64,000 bases of DNA, taken from positions 3,386,001-3,450,000 of the forward strand of contig JBAJFG010000047.1 in the NCBI GenBank assembly GCA_037903475.1, in the 5' to 3' direction. The translations under genes were made by a program, and so were the position numbers. The number at the start of each line of letters is the position of its first letter. Position 1 is the first letter of the stretch. Below the pieces are notes generated by a model, which saw only the letters and a list, made by a program, of their open reading frames with translations, was not told where the DNA came from and made no database searches. Positions 36,040 to 51,090 of the stretch are shown here, piece by piece. The DNA is from Ancylostoma caninum. Lineage: Eukaryota; Nematoda; Chromadorea; Rhabditida; Ancylostomatidae.

Positions 36040-36792
36040 CCTGTGGAATGGAGTAAAATTTCCATTGAAACAAAACCAATGTAGCACAGAACGCTTTTTT
36101 CTTGGAACAGCTTGAACAAATTTAACCATACCACTCTCACTGAGATCCATTCTTTTAGAGATCTTGGAATAGTTGTGGATAAAAACATAAATATGATATT
36201 CACGTTGAGACAGCTACCAAAAAGCTGCTGCTTCGCTCTTCGTTCTTTTAAAGAGGATACGTTGTAGAGATCACAAAACCCTTTTCAGATTATATAATAC
36301 GTTCGTTATTCCTCACATACGGTTCCCCCGTATAGAGTCCTCACGACAGAAATCGAACCAACAAGCTCGAGAAAGTTCAACAAATATTCACTAGCCTCAT
36401 ATTCTAGAGCCTCATATTGTAGATGCGTTCCCAATAACCGCCACCTTCAAGCTTTGCCATCCTAAAGAGAACGTCTGAAAATCCTTGGGCTTAAGAGTTT
36501 GAAGTACAGAAGAGTAGTTAACGATTCAGTGTTTTGTTTCCGTGTTATCCGGTTAAAAGTCAAACTACGAGCAAGTAAGTACTGGAATTTCACACCATTT
36601 TACGGCAGAACTGGTGCCTTTGCCTTACACCATCGCAGAATAAGATCCCCAGATTTCAAGAAAATATTTCCCCTCTTCCCTTTTTCAAACTTGCGGATGG
36701 CTGACCAAACTACCTGCATCTATTGTTTCATCCAAAAACTCGGTCAGTTTTCGCAAAAAAATTGTCAAATATCAACGTTTTGGAACTTCTGA
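36040..36792 (+). pseudogene. Non-LTR retrotransposon fragment (CR1-like RT C-terminus)
   Basis: The order SFRDLGIVVDKNI (near 36150-36190), LRSFK (36236), then AGTTTGAAGTACAGAAGAGTAG encoding LKYRRVVNDSVFCFRV, followed by RASKYWNF and GRTGAFALHHRRIRSP, is the layout of the conserved region after the catalytic domain of CR1-type LINEs (RDLGVxVD...LRSFK...YRRxxxD...R...RxxAFxxRxxxxWN). Stops and frame changes occur between blocks before 36499. The last 97 codons (36499-36792) are open. Confidence 0.7.
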
Positions 36793-36799
36793 AAATTAG

Positions 36800-37543
36800 A
36801 CATGTATAGCTTCAGATACGATCTGATGTTTGGGGCTGCTCTAGCTGATCTGCCTACTTCTACTGCTCGTCCATGCAACTTCTGCACATATCTTTTTTTA
36901 TCCGCTAATTCAGATGATTGATGTAATTTTTTTCGACGTATGCTCCCCATTCACACGTTTGATTGAGCGTTTCCATATTCTGAATGGAGGATTTTCAGAA
37001 TGTGTCATGTATTTCAGCTTAGAATGACATCGACAGAAAATCTAATACATCTGAATTATTCGGCACTTTTTTCCTACTGCCTAGCCTTCACTAAAAGGAC
37101 ATATGCCAACATTCCATAAATTGAGTCTGTTTTTGTTTTTCCATACGATGCGTTCCTATCAGGGGTGTAAATCTAGCCCAGCATTGTTAGGGGTAGGGAA
37201 TAGCTAACATCAGAAAATCCTGGGTTAAGGTTTTCTACGCAGTGCTCCAATGCTCGTAGAAAATGGTGTTCTACCTAGCACCCATTTACACCTAACAACT
37301 GACTAATAGGCTGCATGTATGGTTACCTAGAAACTTCCATCATTTACTCTTTTAATATCTTTTTAGTGTAAACTTGGCAATGGATTATGAGAACAATTAT
37401 TTTCTTCTCAGTGCCTCACTTTCTGTTCCTAGAATGAACAACAACTTTACTGTGACAGAAGCCCCAGTGAAGATCCTCCGTTACTTTCTTTTTAAGCGTT
37501 TTATTTTTGTTCTTTGATGTGCACGCCTTTGCGGTGTATCAAG

Positions 37544-37578
<35 letters not shown>

Positions 37579-38095
37579 ACGAGGGAAGCGGACATGAGAA
37601 CTCCAAGCACTTGGATTGAGAAAAAAGTTTCCTTTTCTAAATACATCTTGAGAGGGGAGGAATTTTCCAGAGTTTGCTTTCAAAGTGGTTGGTATGCAAA
37701 ACGAGAAGTTCATTTGCTGGAACTGTCTGCGGGGTACAAATATGACAATCTAATGTTCTTCAGCTGCGCCTTACCTGGCAATTACTCAGAAATACTGTCT
37801 GAATTGTTAATTAAAGTGTGATGAAAAAAGTAGCTGAATCTACCGGGTATTTGATAGAATTTACATGGATGTTGGGAACTATGTAGGATTATTGTGCTTT
37901 GCCTAGTTCTGAGATCTTCCCATCCTTGAATTTTTTTGGCGTGTTTCGAGGTGTGCTCAAGCATTCCACGCAGAAGCTTGTTTTGCACTGCCTACAATTA
38001 TCTCCTCTTCATTAATGACTACATACATATGCGAGTGAAATCAAGAAAAAAAACAGAGAGTACAGATTATCCATTAATTTGCAGTAATTAGTAGT
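36800..38095. other. Intergenic, no supported gene
   Basis: It contains a short (AAAT)n tract at 37543-37579. The adjacent frame (37594-37821, 75 codons) has no recognisable motifs. Confidence 0.45.
37543..37579. repeat. (AAAT)n microsatellite
   Basis: About nine uninterrupted AAAT units. Confidence 0.95.
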
Positions 38096-38232
38096 AATGG
38101 TGAGTAATTTGACCAAACAGTTTTCGTTGTGGGTGGGGTTTGGGACGTACTGCTTTTCTGTTTCAAAATGTATTCTAGAACTACTTTAAATTTAGAAGAT
38201 GTTATCTCAAAAAAGCAGAAATTTGTAGAAAT
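38096..38232 (+). repeat. Dispersed 137-bp repeat, copy 1
   Basis: About 88-90% identical by eye to 39172-39307, in direct orientation. Both begin AATGGTGAGTA and end in CAAAAAAGCAGAAATTTGTAGAAAT. Confidence 0.85.
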
Positions 38233-38716
38233 GCCAGATTCTGTCAAAACTTAAAGAGAAACCGGCGAAATCGAGCAGACGAATTCCCACGTTGCGACTT
38301 TGGTATCCCGCACGACAGCAATTTCAAGGTCGATTCGAAGCCAAGCGGAGAAAACCACCGTATTAAATAATTTTGAAAAAAAAATGAAAAATATGTATAG
38401 AAACAAGGGGTCTAACCTATGCAGAATTTTTATCTTTCTTGTGAAGTAATTTCGAGAATTTTGACGAGCAGTTCTCCCTCCTCCAGCTCCCAACTCCCTT
38501 CATCCTCATATGACACATATATGTAGAGAAATTAATTATTTTAAAGAAATTGATAGTATATGAAAACCATGAGAGTAGCCTCGTATCTTTCCCCTCCCGT
38601 CGAAATCCCTTTGCAATTGGTCCCAGTCATGTTTTTTTCCTCTTTTACCAGACGTGTTTACTGTTACTATAGGCTATTTGCGACTCTGCTAAACAAACTG
38701 AGCGATCTGGCGAGCG

Positions 38717-38790
38717 GAAGAGCATGGCGCAGTGCGCGATGGCGCCGTTATCGCCCTCTACATCACAGGTTCGATTCCTCTCTTAGGAAC
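38717..38790 (+). tRNA. tRNA-like sequence, probably SINE-derived
   Basis: An A-box-like TGGCGCAGTGCG (38725-38736) and a B-box-like GGTTCGATTCC (38768-38778) at tRNA-like spacing. The acceptor stem and anticodon arm are not convincing. It lies about 60 bp upstream of the short frame's end and between the two 137-bp repeats. Confidence 0.4.
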
Positions 38791-39171
38791 ACAGAGTTGC
38801 AGTTGTTCGAATGGTAGATCAATTGTGCTAAGATGTTCCGAAACGATATATGCAACCATTGACAAGGGATCGATTAGCGGATAGTCGGTCGCGTGTAAGG
38901 TTACAGACATTTTTCTATCAAACAATGGCTATGTAGGCGATCCATGCATCTGTCCTTGAGGTGTAATTACGCAGCAGTAAGCTACATTGTAGGCCTGCTG
39001 GTACATAAATTCTCTACGTCTCCGATTTTACGTGCTATCTCAGCACAGCGAACAGCTGATTGAAGTTGTAACGTTCGACTGGCCGGCTGACTGGATGTCC
39101 AGTTGTCCCGGCGCTCGGCAAGCTGCATGGCCGATCCGGCTTCATCGGTCTATAATCGATATTCCTACAGC

Positions 39172-39307
39172 AATGGTGAGTAGTTTGACGAAACAGTTTC
39201 CTTGTGGGCGGGGTTTGGGACGCACTGCTTTTCTGCTTTATTATGTGTTCTAGAACTGCTTCAAATTTAGAAGATGTTGCCTCAAAAAAGCAGAAATTTG
39301 TAGAAAT
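39172..39307 (+). repeat. Dispersed 136-bp repeat, copy 2
   Basis: The partner of 38096-38232. Between the two copies lies the tRNA-like sequence, so both may belong to one composite element. Confidence 0.85.
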
Positions 39308-40248
39308 TCTTTAAGAACTGGAATTTCTCCAGAAATTCCACAGGTACCCAGTTATCAGACTTCTCAGGTTCTTAGATCACAGCACAGAATTTTGTTTGCT
39401 TGAGGAAAAATTGAAAATAGAAGTATGAGAGCTGTACGCTCAACTTATAAATCTGAATGGTAGACCAAATCCTAGCGACGAAATTCTAGCAAGCAGTACC
39501 ATCCATGAATCTTCTAATCAACTTTCCACCAAGTTTTTTCGTAACTACATGTTACGGCTGACTTTTTTCCTATTTCTTGGGACTTCTAAAGTACTATGAT
39601 TCACGGAAACCAAAATTTCTAATGGCAATAAGCCTATTACATATTTACACGTCGCTAGCTTGTTTGATGGTGAATGGCGTGAATCCGAGCGAGCAGTGGC
39701 ATCCAAGAATTCCTAGACATCGAATCTTCACGAAGGATGAAGAAGCAGATTCCCACCAAGGATGTTCACGAAAAGCGATTTACAGTTTACGGCTTTCTTT
39801 GATTTTTGGCGTAAAATTTGATCTTTTTGCTAACTATCTGCGATAGTCGTTCAAGTTTCTATTCGGAATGGTCTATTTGGAATGGATTTTTCCCCGTCGT
39901 TCCTATCCTTTACTGGAGAAATCACGCCACTATACTCTGGCATCGCCTGTTTTGTTACTACCTACATTTCGCCCTTCTTTATTCGAAATGCCTTAATTGC
40001 GGGCCAAAAATGAGGGTACAGAACAAAAAAATGTGGAAAATGTATAGCTCGCATGGATGAGTCGGTCCAAGAACCGGAACGCTTCCAATAGCACCGCGGC
40101 TTCGTTGGCACCAAGCCAGCTGTGTCGTTCCTTGTGAGGGGGCTTCAACAGAGCCGCGACGTGTTAGAAGCGCTGTGGCGTTCAGCACGATTCATCTTAG
40201 CCTACACAACCCACACCCATTTGTCGAACTGCTTTTCTCAGTTATTAC
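39308..40248. other. Intergenic, no supported gene
   Basis: AT-rich sequence with only short frames that lack family resemblance. Confidence 0.5.
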
Positions 40249-40462
40249 CAGGGATGAGCGGAAGTACTGCATGAGACCGGAAGTCGTAAGGCGGAAGTGG
40301 GGGGAAGTTTGAAATCTGGCGAAATTTGAAGCGATGAATACTGCGTGAGTTGGCGTGACCCAACGACTGTCAATCGTTTAGGAATCTAGAAGTCAGAAGT
40401 TCGCATGAGGCGAGAATTCAGGAACTTCCGACTTTCGGAAACCAGAACTCCGCTCATCCCTG
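40249..40462. mobile_element. Small TIR element (214 bp)
   Basis: Ends CAGGGATGAGCGGAAGT and (inverted) CAGGGATGAGCGGAGTT. The CAGGG start recalls hAT-type ends, but no clear 8-bp target duplication is seen. It has no coding capacity. Confidence 0.7.
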
Positions 40463-40568
40463 CTGGTTAGTACATAGGTTCTTTTTCAGCTGCGCGATGT
40501 CAATGAATTTGCATGGGCTTTGCTTGGCACAAATTTCTTAAAGGCCTCGAGCTGACATAAATTTTCAG

Positions 40569-43306
<2,738 letters not shown>

Positions 43307-44639
43307 TTTATTATATTTAGACTAATTGAGAATAAACGTGTAATTTTTTGTCAAATTTTTGGAGATACATCATGTGAAAGTTGGCACTATTCCACATCCA
43401 GACTCGCATCCCATAAACTTCGAGTTTTTTTTTGCTGAATTTTTATCCAGGAAGGTAATTTGATGTGCTAGATGCAAATATTGCATCCATGTTCTACCGT
43501 TACCACATTTTGTAGGGTTACGATATGTACATGCAATAGATACGCACTGTCTGTCTCAAAGGAGTGGGCGAATGAGGCGCGTGGCAGGACGTACGACCTG
43601 GAGCTCATCTAAAGCATGCGCTTACCGCAATCCTCCTTCAGTTTCCGCCACGCATATGAGAACGGCCTATCTTTTCGAGAAAGACACTAATCCTTAGATG
43701 AAAACATTTTGAATTAATGCAAAACAGGGTCACCTCTTCCGAAATAAAAATGCGGTCCAGCTGTGATGGCTGAGGAACGGCGGCTGATTTTACCTTTCGA
43801 TGGAAGTTGCCAGATCGAGCCGGCATTAAAAGCCAAGATCTCAAGTATTCGCAAAGTTTTGGAAGGCGATTTAAACATGTTTCACATCAACAACCTATTG
43901 TTGTCGCGGGTCTGTATCTAGAGCTTGGAAAAAAGAGTATGCAAAAGGGGAAGGATTTAAGGAAAGAGGATAATGAGTGACAACATCGATGACTTTCCGC
44001 GTCGGTTTTTTGATGGGTGAGTTTTTCAGTGTGAGGCTTAGAGGTACCCAGGAGCAGGGAAATACTAGCATTTGTTCACTACTGCCGGCCACATCAGTAG
44101 TAGATTCTTGGATACCAACTCGAAATCACAACACTACACTCTGCTGTCAATACTTGGCTACAGGGTCAAGCCTGATGCTGATAGAAAGTCGACCTCCATA
44201 CGACCCCCCCCCCCCCTCTTAACCGCCAAAAATACGACCCCCCCCCCTTTTGTACACAAATTTCAAGTGAGATGAGAAATGAGAACGAAAATGCAGACAT
44301 TACTCGACTTCAAATTCAAACGTTGTAGCAGCAGTAGGAGTAGCCACCGCGTACACCATCACGGGTTCGATCCCCTCCCTATCCAGAATTTTTGCAAAAA
44401 GTTAAAATGTACGCGGTTGGCAAATATCGCTCTGAAAGCACGAGTTCAGACTTGCTCAAGCAATTTGCTCCAGATTTGTCATGAAAAATATCGATATACG
44501 TCATCTACATAATCAAGGGTTCGATCCCCTCTGGGGCTAAAATTTTTGAAAAAAAAAATAAAAATAAGTGTGCTTGTAGTGGGCTCGAGATATTCGGACG
44601 CAGTGCACGAAGGGACACTAAATCAGGTTGGAGGGCTGG
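43307..44639. other. Intergenic, no supported gene
   Basis: It contains C-runs at about 44206-44218 and 44239-44247. Two B-box-like GGTTCGATCCC sites (44364-44374 and 44518-44528) lie 154 bp apart, suggesting a dimeric tRNA-derived SINE remnant. Confidence 0.45.
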
Positions 44640-46060
44640 GCAGGACTAGCAGTACGAATGTGCAAAAATTTTCATCTAAAATTTTGGCTTGCTCAGAGGT
44701 GTGATTGTAGATGGACATGAATAGCAGGACATCTAGCCAGTAGAGACGCCAATTTTCTCCCAGTTTTAAGTAGTCGAAGGTTTTCACGCTATTTGGCTAC
44801 TTTTTCCGCAGTTGCCTTCACCGCGATTCAACTCCGTCGATAAAAACATTCAAAGAAGGGCTTTTTTATCGACGGAACCTTGTCGTCGTAATTCTCCTAC
44901 TGAATCTTCTCTCTCCAACCTGGAGACCTAAAACTTGGCGATAAAGCACAGTCGCTGGGATCCATAGAATCACTTCTTATCGGCTTGCAGGATTGGGTAG
45001 AACTGGCAGAACGAACATGCGAACATTTTCACCGAAAATTTTGACTCGCTCAGAGGCATGGTTGTAATCAGACACTCATGGCAGAAGACCTGGGCCGTTA
45101 AGGTACCGATTTTTTTTCCAGTTTTAAATAGTAGAAAGTATGCGCTTTCAGGCTGTACAAATTGTTTTTCCGCAGCTGTCTCCACCGCGATTCAACTCCG
45201 TCGATAAAAACATTCAAAGAAGGGCTTTTTTATCGACGGAACCTTGTCGTCGTAATTCTCCTACTGAATCTTCTCTCTCCAACCTGGAGACCTAAAACTT
45301 GGCGATAAAGCACAGTCGCTGGGATCCATAGAATCACTTCTTATCGGCTTGCAGGATTGGGTAGAACTGGCAGAACGAACATGCGAACATTTTCACCGAA
45401 AATTTTGACTCGCTCAGAGGCATGGTTGTAATCAGACACTCATGGCAGAAGACCTGGGCCGTTAAGGTACCGATTTTTTTTCCAGTTTTAAATAGTAGAA
45501 AGTATGCGCTTTCAGGCTGTACAAATTGTTTTTCCGCAGCTGTCTCCACCGCGATTCAACTCCGTCGATAAAAACATTCAAAGAAGGGCTTTTTTATCGA
45601 CGGAACCTTGTCGTCGTAATTCTCCTACTGAATCTTCTCTCTCCAACCTGGAGACCTAAAACTTGGCGATAAAGCACAGTCGCTGGGATCCATAGAATCA
45701 CTTCTTATCGGCTTGCAGGATTGGGTAGAACTGGCAGAACGAACATGCGAACATTTTCACCGAAAATTTTGACTCGCTCAGAGGCATGGTTGTAATCAGA
45801 CACTCATGGCAGAAGACCTGGGCCGTTAAGGTACCGATTTTTTTTCCAGTTTCAAATAGTAGAAAGTATGCGCTTTCAGGCTGTACAAATTGTTTTTCCG
45901 CAGCTGTCTCCACCGCGATTCAACTCCGTCGATAAAAACATGCAAAATAGGCCATTTTCATCGACGAAACCTCATCTCCGTAGTTCTCGTGCTGAATCTT
46001 TCCTCCTGAAGTTGAATATCTGGAACTTGGGTGTAAAGCACAGCTGGGTGGGGTCCATAG
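44640..46060. repeat. 364-bp tandem array, three near-perfect units plus diverged ends
   Basis: Units at 44821-45184, 45185-45548 and 45549-45912 are nearly identical (one visible difference, TTTAAATAG versus TTTCAAATAG in the third). Diverged partial units lie on both sides (about 44640-44820 and 45913-46060). Each unit carries a hairpin, CCGTCGATAAAA...TTTTATCGACGG. A 71-codon minus-strand frame recurs in each unit; it is not multiplied by selection but by the repeat. Confidence 0.95.
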
Positions 46061-47386
46061 AACCGAATTCTTCACTACAACCACGATTCTCCACCTCCAC
46101 GACCCCCCCCCCCCTTTATCCGCCCACCATACGACCCTAAGTTGATAATTTATCAATTATCTCTTATCCCTTACAGCGTCATCAAACTCATGACACCACT
46201 TTGAAGATCTAGTCTAGGAAACCTTAAGGTGGGAAAACATCTCTATAAATACGCAGTAGCGTTTCCTATTGGCGTAGTTGGCGTACGGAAGCCATGCTCC
46301 ATCCACAGTAAATACACTGACCTCTCGATTGAAGGCGACAAGTTTGAAACTGTAGTATATTAGCATCCCTACTCTCAACAGACAGGACGCGGATTAGATA
46401 GAACGGATCGCTACAACGCTTGATAGTCAAGGAACAACCTACGATCACGACCGTGGTTGGCTTGGGGTTCAAATTCACCGAAAAAAAAATATTTCGCAAA
46501 CCAGTATCTTATAGCCCATTGGGAAGGTGTTTTCAGGATAAAACAAGTGCAGGATTACTGCATTAACCATTATCACCTGAAAATGGCGTCGGCTCATCAG
46601 TTGTTCGCAAGTTATAAAGACCGCAGGGAAAAATATCCAAGGAGCTTTGGTCAAATGGTCATACAATTTGGTTTTAGGTTCAAACTGGGTGCAAAAGTGA
46701 ATGCATAACGCGAAACGACAATTGGTGCATATTTTATTGTTGGTGCATATCGCAGAACGACAATTATTTTCGCAAGAACCTGATAAGTTGTGGGCTAGGC
46801 GGGTATATTGAGATCATTTTGGCAAGCCTTGCAAGACAACGGTTGTCACCTGAGTCTGTGACTAGGGGGATTGCGTTCCAATGCTCATACTCTCCCTCTT
46901 CGACTCTACTCTGCCTGAAACTTCAAAAAAAAAGATTAATATGGGAAGAAAGACGCTTCAGTAAGCGGAGATGAGCCCAAGATTTATATCCAATATAATC
47001 TTTTATTCACACAGGTGAAAGCGCTAACGCGGACCTATCCGAGGGGACGCGTATCTATTCGTTTCACTGTAATATTTCCTTATCCGATTAATATCCAATC
47101 AATAAGGATCCACTACCACTAACTCGTGGTATCTCTCGTCAAGGAAAGCACACGTAGATGAAGTACTCACTGGAAAAATTGCTGAGGTTGTCTTCATAAT
47201 ATCAGTTGCGCTTTGCAAGGTTACTACTGCAAGGTAGTCAACAACAATTTTCGACTCATTCGATGATGAAAAAGTGCTTTTAAAGCATACAAAGGTTTTT
47301 TGGGCACTCGTGACCACATTCTCTGAAGTGCTAGTTCCTCAGTGTTTTTCACTAGTTGTGAAATCTATTGATGGCAAATGAAACCA
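46061..47386. other. Intergenic, upstream of secreted-protein gene A
   Basis: A C-run at about 46104-46116 mirrors the C-runs left of the 364-bp array. Open frames at 46266-46499 (-) and 46457-46708 (+) overlap on opposite strands and are unrecognised; they may be dispersed repeat. From about 47230 the sequence resembles that upstream of gene B. Confidence 0.5.
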
Positions 47387-47394
47387 TATAAATA
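47387..47394 (+). promoter_or_regulatory. TATA box of secreted-protein gene A
   Basis: TATAAATA starts 43 bp before the ATG, exactly as in the two paralogues, within a shared block CATATAAATAGTG...GCATCACTTGCAGC. Confidence 0.8.
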
Positions 47395-47429
47395 GTGACT
47401 TCGATGATGAGCAAGCATCACTTGCAGCA

Positions 47430-48390
47430 ATGAGCACTGCCTACGTCGTCCTCGCCTTTCTCGTTGCTTTCAGCCAAAGGTGGGTTTTACTCACTTACGA
47501 AATAAGCTACACTCGGAATCGGTCATTTTCGATGGAAACTCTCACTCAAAAACCTGATTCCGCTCTTTTTCTCAAATATAGTGAAGTGAAGAATGAAGTT
47601 GCAGGTCATGGGCAAGCTTTGAACACGGACTCCATGGATTTGAAGGTACTCGTTGCTCGCTTCAGTTGAAGTTTTAATATTAGAACTTGGAGAAGACTAT
47701 TCTCAATCATGCAGCAAAATGAGGGATGCGCGCCAGTCCTTATTGGTCTGGTGGTAACTAAAATTCGGTTCCTCAGTTGTGCACATGTGTAAGACCGTTA
47801 TAGAACCAACGCTTTCTGAATAATTAGAAGAGAGCCGTCTGTACTTCCGTCAATGAAATTATATCCGTGAAGCAATATTTCAGCAATCCCAATAGAGGAG
47901 CATCATCATGAACCTGTGCTAGCAGCGCCAGTTCCAATCGTACAGGCTGCACCTGCTGTTGTGGAAGCAGCACCGGTGATGGCGGCGCCCCCTCCTCCAC
48001 CTCCAGTTATGCCAATCGAAGTCGTGAGTTCCACTCACTCACAAGGACTGATTTCTTTTAACAAAAACCGTAAAAACTCCATAATAGTAAATTTCCTTAA
48101 ATTTTCAGCATGAGCACCATCACCATGCCCCAGCTGCAGTGCACAACGTTGTTGGCTCTTTCCATAGAGGTGCACAATTTGATAGCTTTCTCTCACCTTT
48201 TGTCCAAAATCGCTCATGCGATGAAGTCGGTTGAGGTCAAGCAGTACCTTCATTTTTTTCAGAATCTGGCCACATGTCCGACACTGACATGCTCCTCCCA
48301 TTCAACCGCCGAAGACTTGCGATGAAAGCGAAGGCAGCCCGTATGCGCAAAACTATGCACAAGAAGAAGCATGCTCATAAGAAGAATTGA
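47430..48390 (+). CDS. Secreted His/Ala/Pro-rich, Lys-tailed protein, paralogue A (139 aa)
   Basis: Five exons with agreeing phases: 47430-47479, 47605-47645, 47884-48023, 48109-48169 and 48263-48390. The first 15 or so residues (MSTAYVVLAFLVAFS) are a signal peptide, so the product is probably secreted. The mature part has EEHHHEP, an Ala/Val/Pro-rich middle (PVPIVQAAPAVVEAAPV), a six-proline run, VHEHHHHAPAAV, and a strongly basic end (FNRRRLAMKAKAARMRKTMH then Lys/His to the stop). Histidine clusters suggest metal or surface binding, but this is inference. I do not recognise a named family. Two paralogues lie within 11 kb. The strong TATA box suggests high or regulated expression. Confidence 0.8.
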
Positions 48391-49478
48391 TAAAGTATAC
48401 ATTGATCTATATAAATTCGTTTCCAAAGTGCGTATTCATTCATACAAGTCCAAATTATTACGAACCACACCACTTCGAAAGGTGGAAGTTTGGATGTTCT
48501 GCTCAATTTCATTTCACGTGGTTCATGTCATGTTTGCCTTGGAACACAGTATCGACCTTACCGCGCAGCCTATAATGTCACCGATGCGATGGGATTATTC
48601 TGATGGGTGTCCTAATGATAGGGGTAGTGAGGGAAGCGAGCCATTTTGCTCAGAAATTAAGGGGCTGGTGTTTATGAACCTAGCAAATGCGACGATTTAT
48701 GAATAGCTATTAATTGTTGTAGTATTACGAAGACACAGCTATTAATTGATTCAATGTCGGCAAGTGTGTGAGCTTTTTTCCTACTTCTAGTGGTATCTTC
48801 TGAGGTGCTGGGTGGTCTCTGTCATAATGAAGTTATGATGGAGATGAAAACTTTAACAAGGCCAGCTATACTTCCAGTCGAAACTCTTGAAAATAAATTG
48901 AACCACACTCATTCGGCTACAATGGTGCTCCAATCGAGTTTCCAAATCTACCAAGATTGGTAAGGGTACTTGATAAACGTTATAGCATAGAGTTGAACTA
49001 ATTCCGAGAGCCTATCATAGGTCATTTTGTAGCTCTTGATTTGCTCTTCAACAAATATCATAACCAATTTCCCCAATTCAAGCTACCTCTCATTTCCTGT
49101 CACATCAAATGTGACCCTCCAATTCGACAAGAGCGTACGTCTGCGACACCCCCAACTGTACCACCAAAAAAGTGAAACAATTGCAGCTCAACATGCTGGG
49201 GATGTTAACAGTATCTATGTAACTGGAAGTAACTACTGTTGAAGGGACAGCGCAGAAGTGGATGTCTACTTCAGAGAGGTCGATTTTGGGATGGAGGATG
49301 CACTTTGTTCTGTACTCACAGTTCGTAGAGTTATGAGATGATTTTTAGCAAGAAATTGCTCAAGATGTGAAGAAGAAGTTCTGTGGATATTAACTTTCAG
49401 AAAAACCTAAGTTCAACTAGTTCACTTCGTAAAAATACACTGAATGGTCAAAAAAACCGCACGAACTTATTGCTCAAC
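48391..49478. other. Intergenic, no supported gene
   Basis: The gene A 3' region followed by AT-rich sequence. Short frames only. Confidence 0.5.
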
Positions 49479-50256
49479 CTAATATATAAAAGTGAAAGTT
49501 TGTGTGCTTGTGTGTTTGTGTGCGTGTGTTTGTTAGTATGTGTGTATGTTCCGAATAGAAATCGCGGAGAATCAACCGATCTAAACCAAATATAGTTTGC
49601 TTGCAGGTCCATCAAGGGCCGATGGAGGTTAAAGGCTACTTTTGACCTATCGCTTAGCTTATTGATTGTATCGATCTCATAGATTTTTCACTATTTTTGT
49701 CCGGGAGTTGGTGAGGGGATGTCTTCTAGGGTTTTTCGATATGCTGAACACGATTATGACAACCGTTTTGAATGGCGATATCGATTTATCTATTTTATCA
49801 ATTTTTCAAACCTTTTGGTCGTGGATCGGTGAGGACATGTACGCTGGTGTTCTCGAAAATGTTGAACACGAAAATGACGAGCATTACGAATGATGGCATC
49901 GATTTATTGATTTTGTCGACTTTTCAAAACTTTTGATCAGGGATCAATGAGGACATGCCCACTGGAGTTTTCGAATATACTGAACACAAATATGACAACC
50001 ACAATGCATGGAAACATCGAGTTGTTGGTTTTATCAAATTTGTGACTTTTTTCGCTTCTTCTTAAGGACGGGTAGATGCGCATTTAATGGTGTTCTCAGA
50101 GAAGCTGAATACAAATATGGCATGCATTTTCCTTATGGTTATTATCAAAATTGCTTCAGTACCTCATTTTCGCTGAGGGGTTCGCTAAAAAGAGCCATTC
50201 GAGCCCGTCAACATGCTGAGCATCAAAATGACGAGCATCTCCAATGGATCTAGCTG
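49479..50256 (+). repeat. Dispersed repeat with internal ~115-bp tandem units, plus-strand copy
   Basis: It starts with ATATATAAAAGTGAAAGTTTGTGTG and a GT-rich stretch. GAAATCGCGGAG and GGGCCGATGGAGGTTAAAGGC follow, then about five diverged units around TGAACACxAxTATGACAACC (near 49743, 49862, 49979, 50104 and 50215). The same order is found inverted at 57053 down to about 56520. It may be Helitron-like by its 5' end style. Confidence 0.75.
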
Positions 50257-51047
50257 GAGTAGCAAAACACGAGAGCGAGGTCGGGCATACCGTCTAGTGC
50301 TGAATATTAAGCCGTCTTTTGTAGCAGAATCTGAGTGTGCCGTCAAAGACTAGCTAACACAACCAGTGAAATCCTATATCATCAAATTTGAGAAACTTCA
50401 AACTGGGATTGGTAGGTATAGGAGGAAAGGTGGACTTGTTGAAATCTCGCTCAGGTCCTATAACAATACCATAACATTGAAATGTTGCGAGTATTTTCAA
50501 AAAAAGAAGTGATATTCCCGAGACCGCAAGATGACTGTAATGTGACCAGTGTGTAATATGAGAGCAAATGTTTACTCCTCTTTCATTTACAAAGGGAAAA
50601 AATAAAGCATGTGGTAAAAATGAACTCGCAATAGTAGAAAAACACTTTTAAACTGTTATGGACATTCGAATAATCACTAGGAGGCAAGGGAATGCAAGCA
50701 GACTATAAAGAGGGTTTGAAGTTTTTGACTTGGATACGAACTCGACACAAAAGGCTTTGCTGTGGATAGCAAGCTATTGAAAATGTGTGGTGCTAGAAAT
50801 GTGGTAAAAATGGAGATGAAATTAACAGTGAAGAGAAAGCCTAATATGCCAATTTTACTTTGTCACCACTACTCTGCAAATTCACTTACATGGCGTTAGC
50901 AGCATCAATTTTCATTTCATTTGACAATGAAAAAGCGCGTTTGGAGCGTACAAAAGTTCTTTGAGCAGTCACAACCACATTCTCTGAAGTGCTACTTCCC
51001 TAATCTTTTTCACTACTTGTGAAATCTATTGATAGGGGAGTAAATCA
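50257..51047. other. Intergenic, upstream of secreted-protein gene B
   Basis: No gene is seen. The last ~150 bp are similar to the upstream region of gene A (for example CACATTCTCTGAAGTGCTA), so the paralogues share promoter sequence well beyond the TATA box. Confidence 0.6.
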
Positions 51048-51055
51048 TATAAATA
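51048..51055 (+). promoter_or_regulatory. TATA box of secreted-protein gene B
   Basis: TATAAATA starts 43 bp before the ATG, in the same context as gene A. Confidence 0.8.
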
Positions 51056-51090
51056 GTGTCCTCGACTAGGAGCAAGCATCACTTGCAGCG

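Noticed and set aside
32795..38790. Functional tRNA genes
   Set aside because: A and B boxes are present but acceptor stems and anticodon loops cannot be drawn convincingly, so these are listed only as tRNA-like.
44970..45913. Three identical 71-codon minus-strand frames
   Set aside because: They exist because the 364-bp unit is tandemly repeated. There is no signal, domain or splice evidence.
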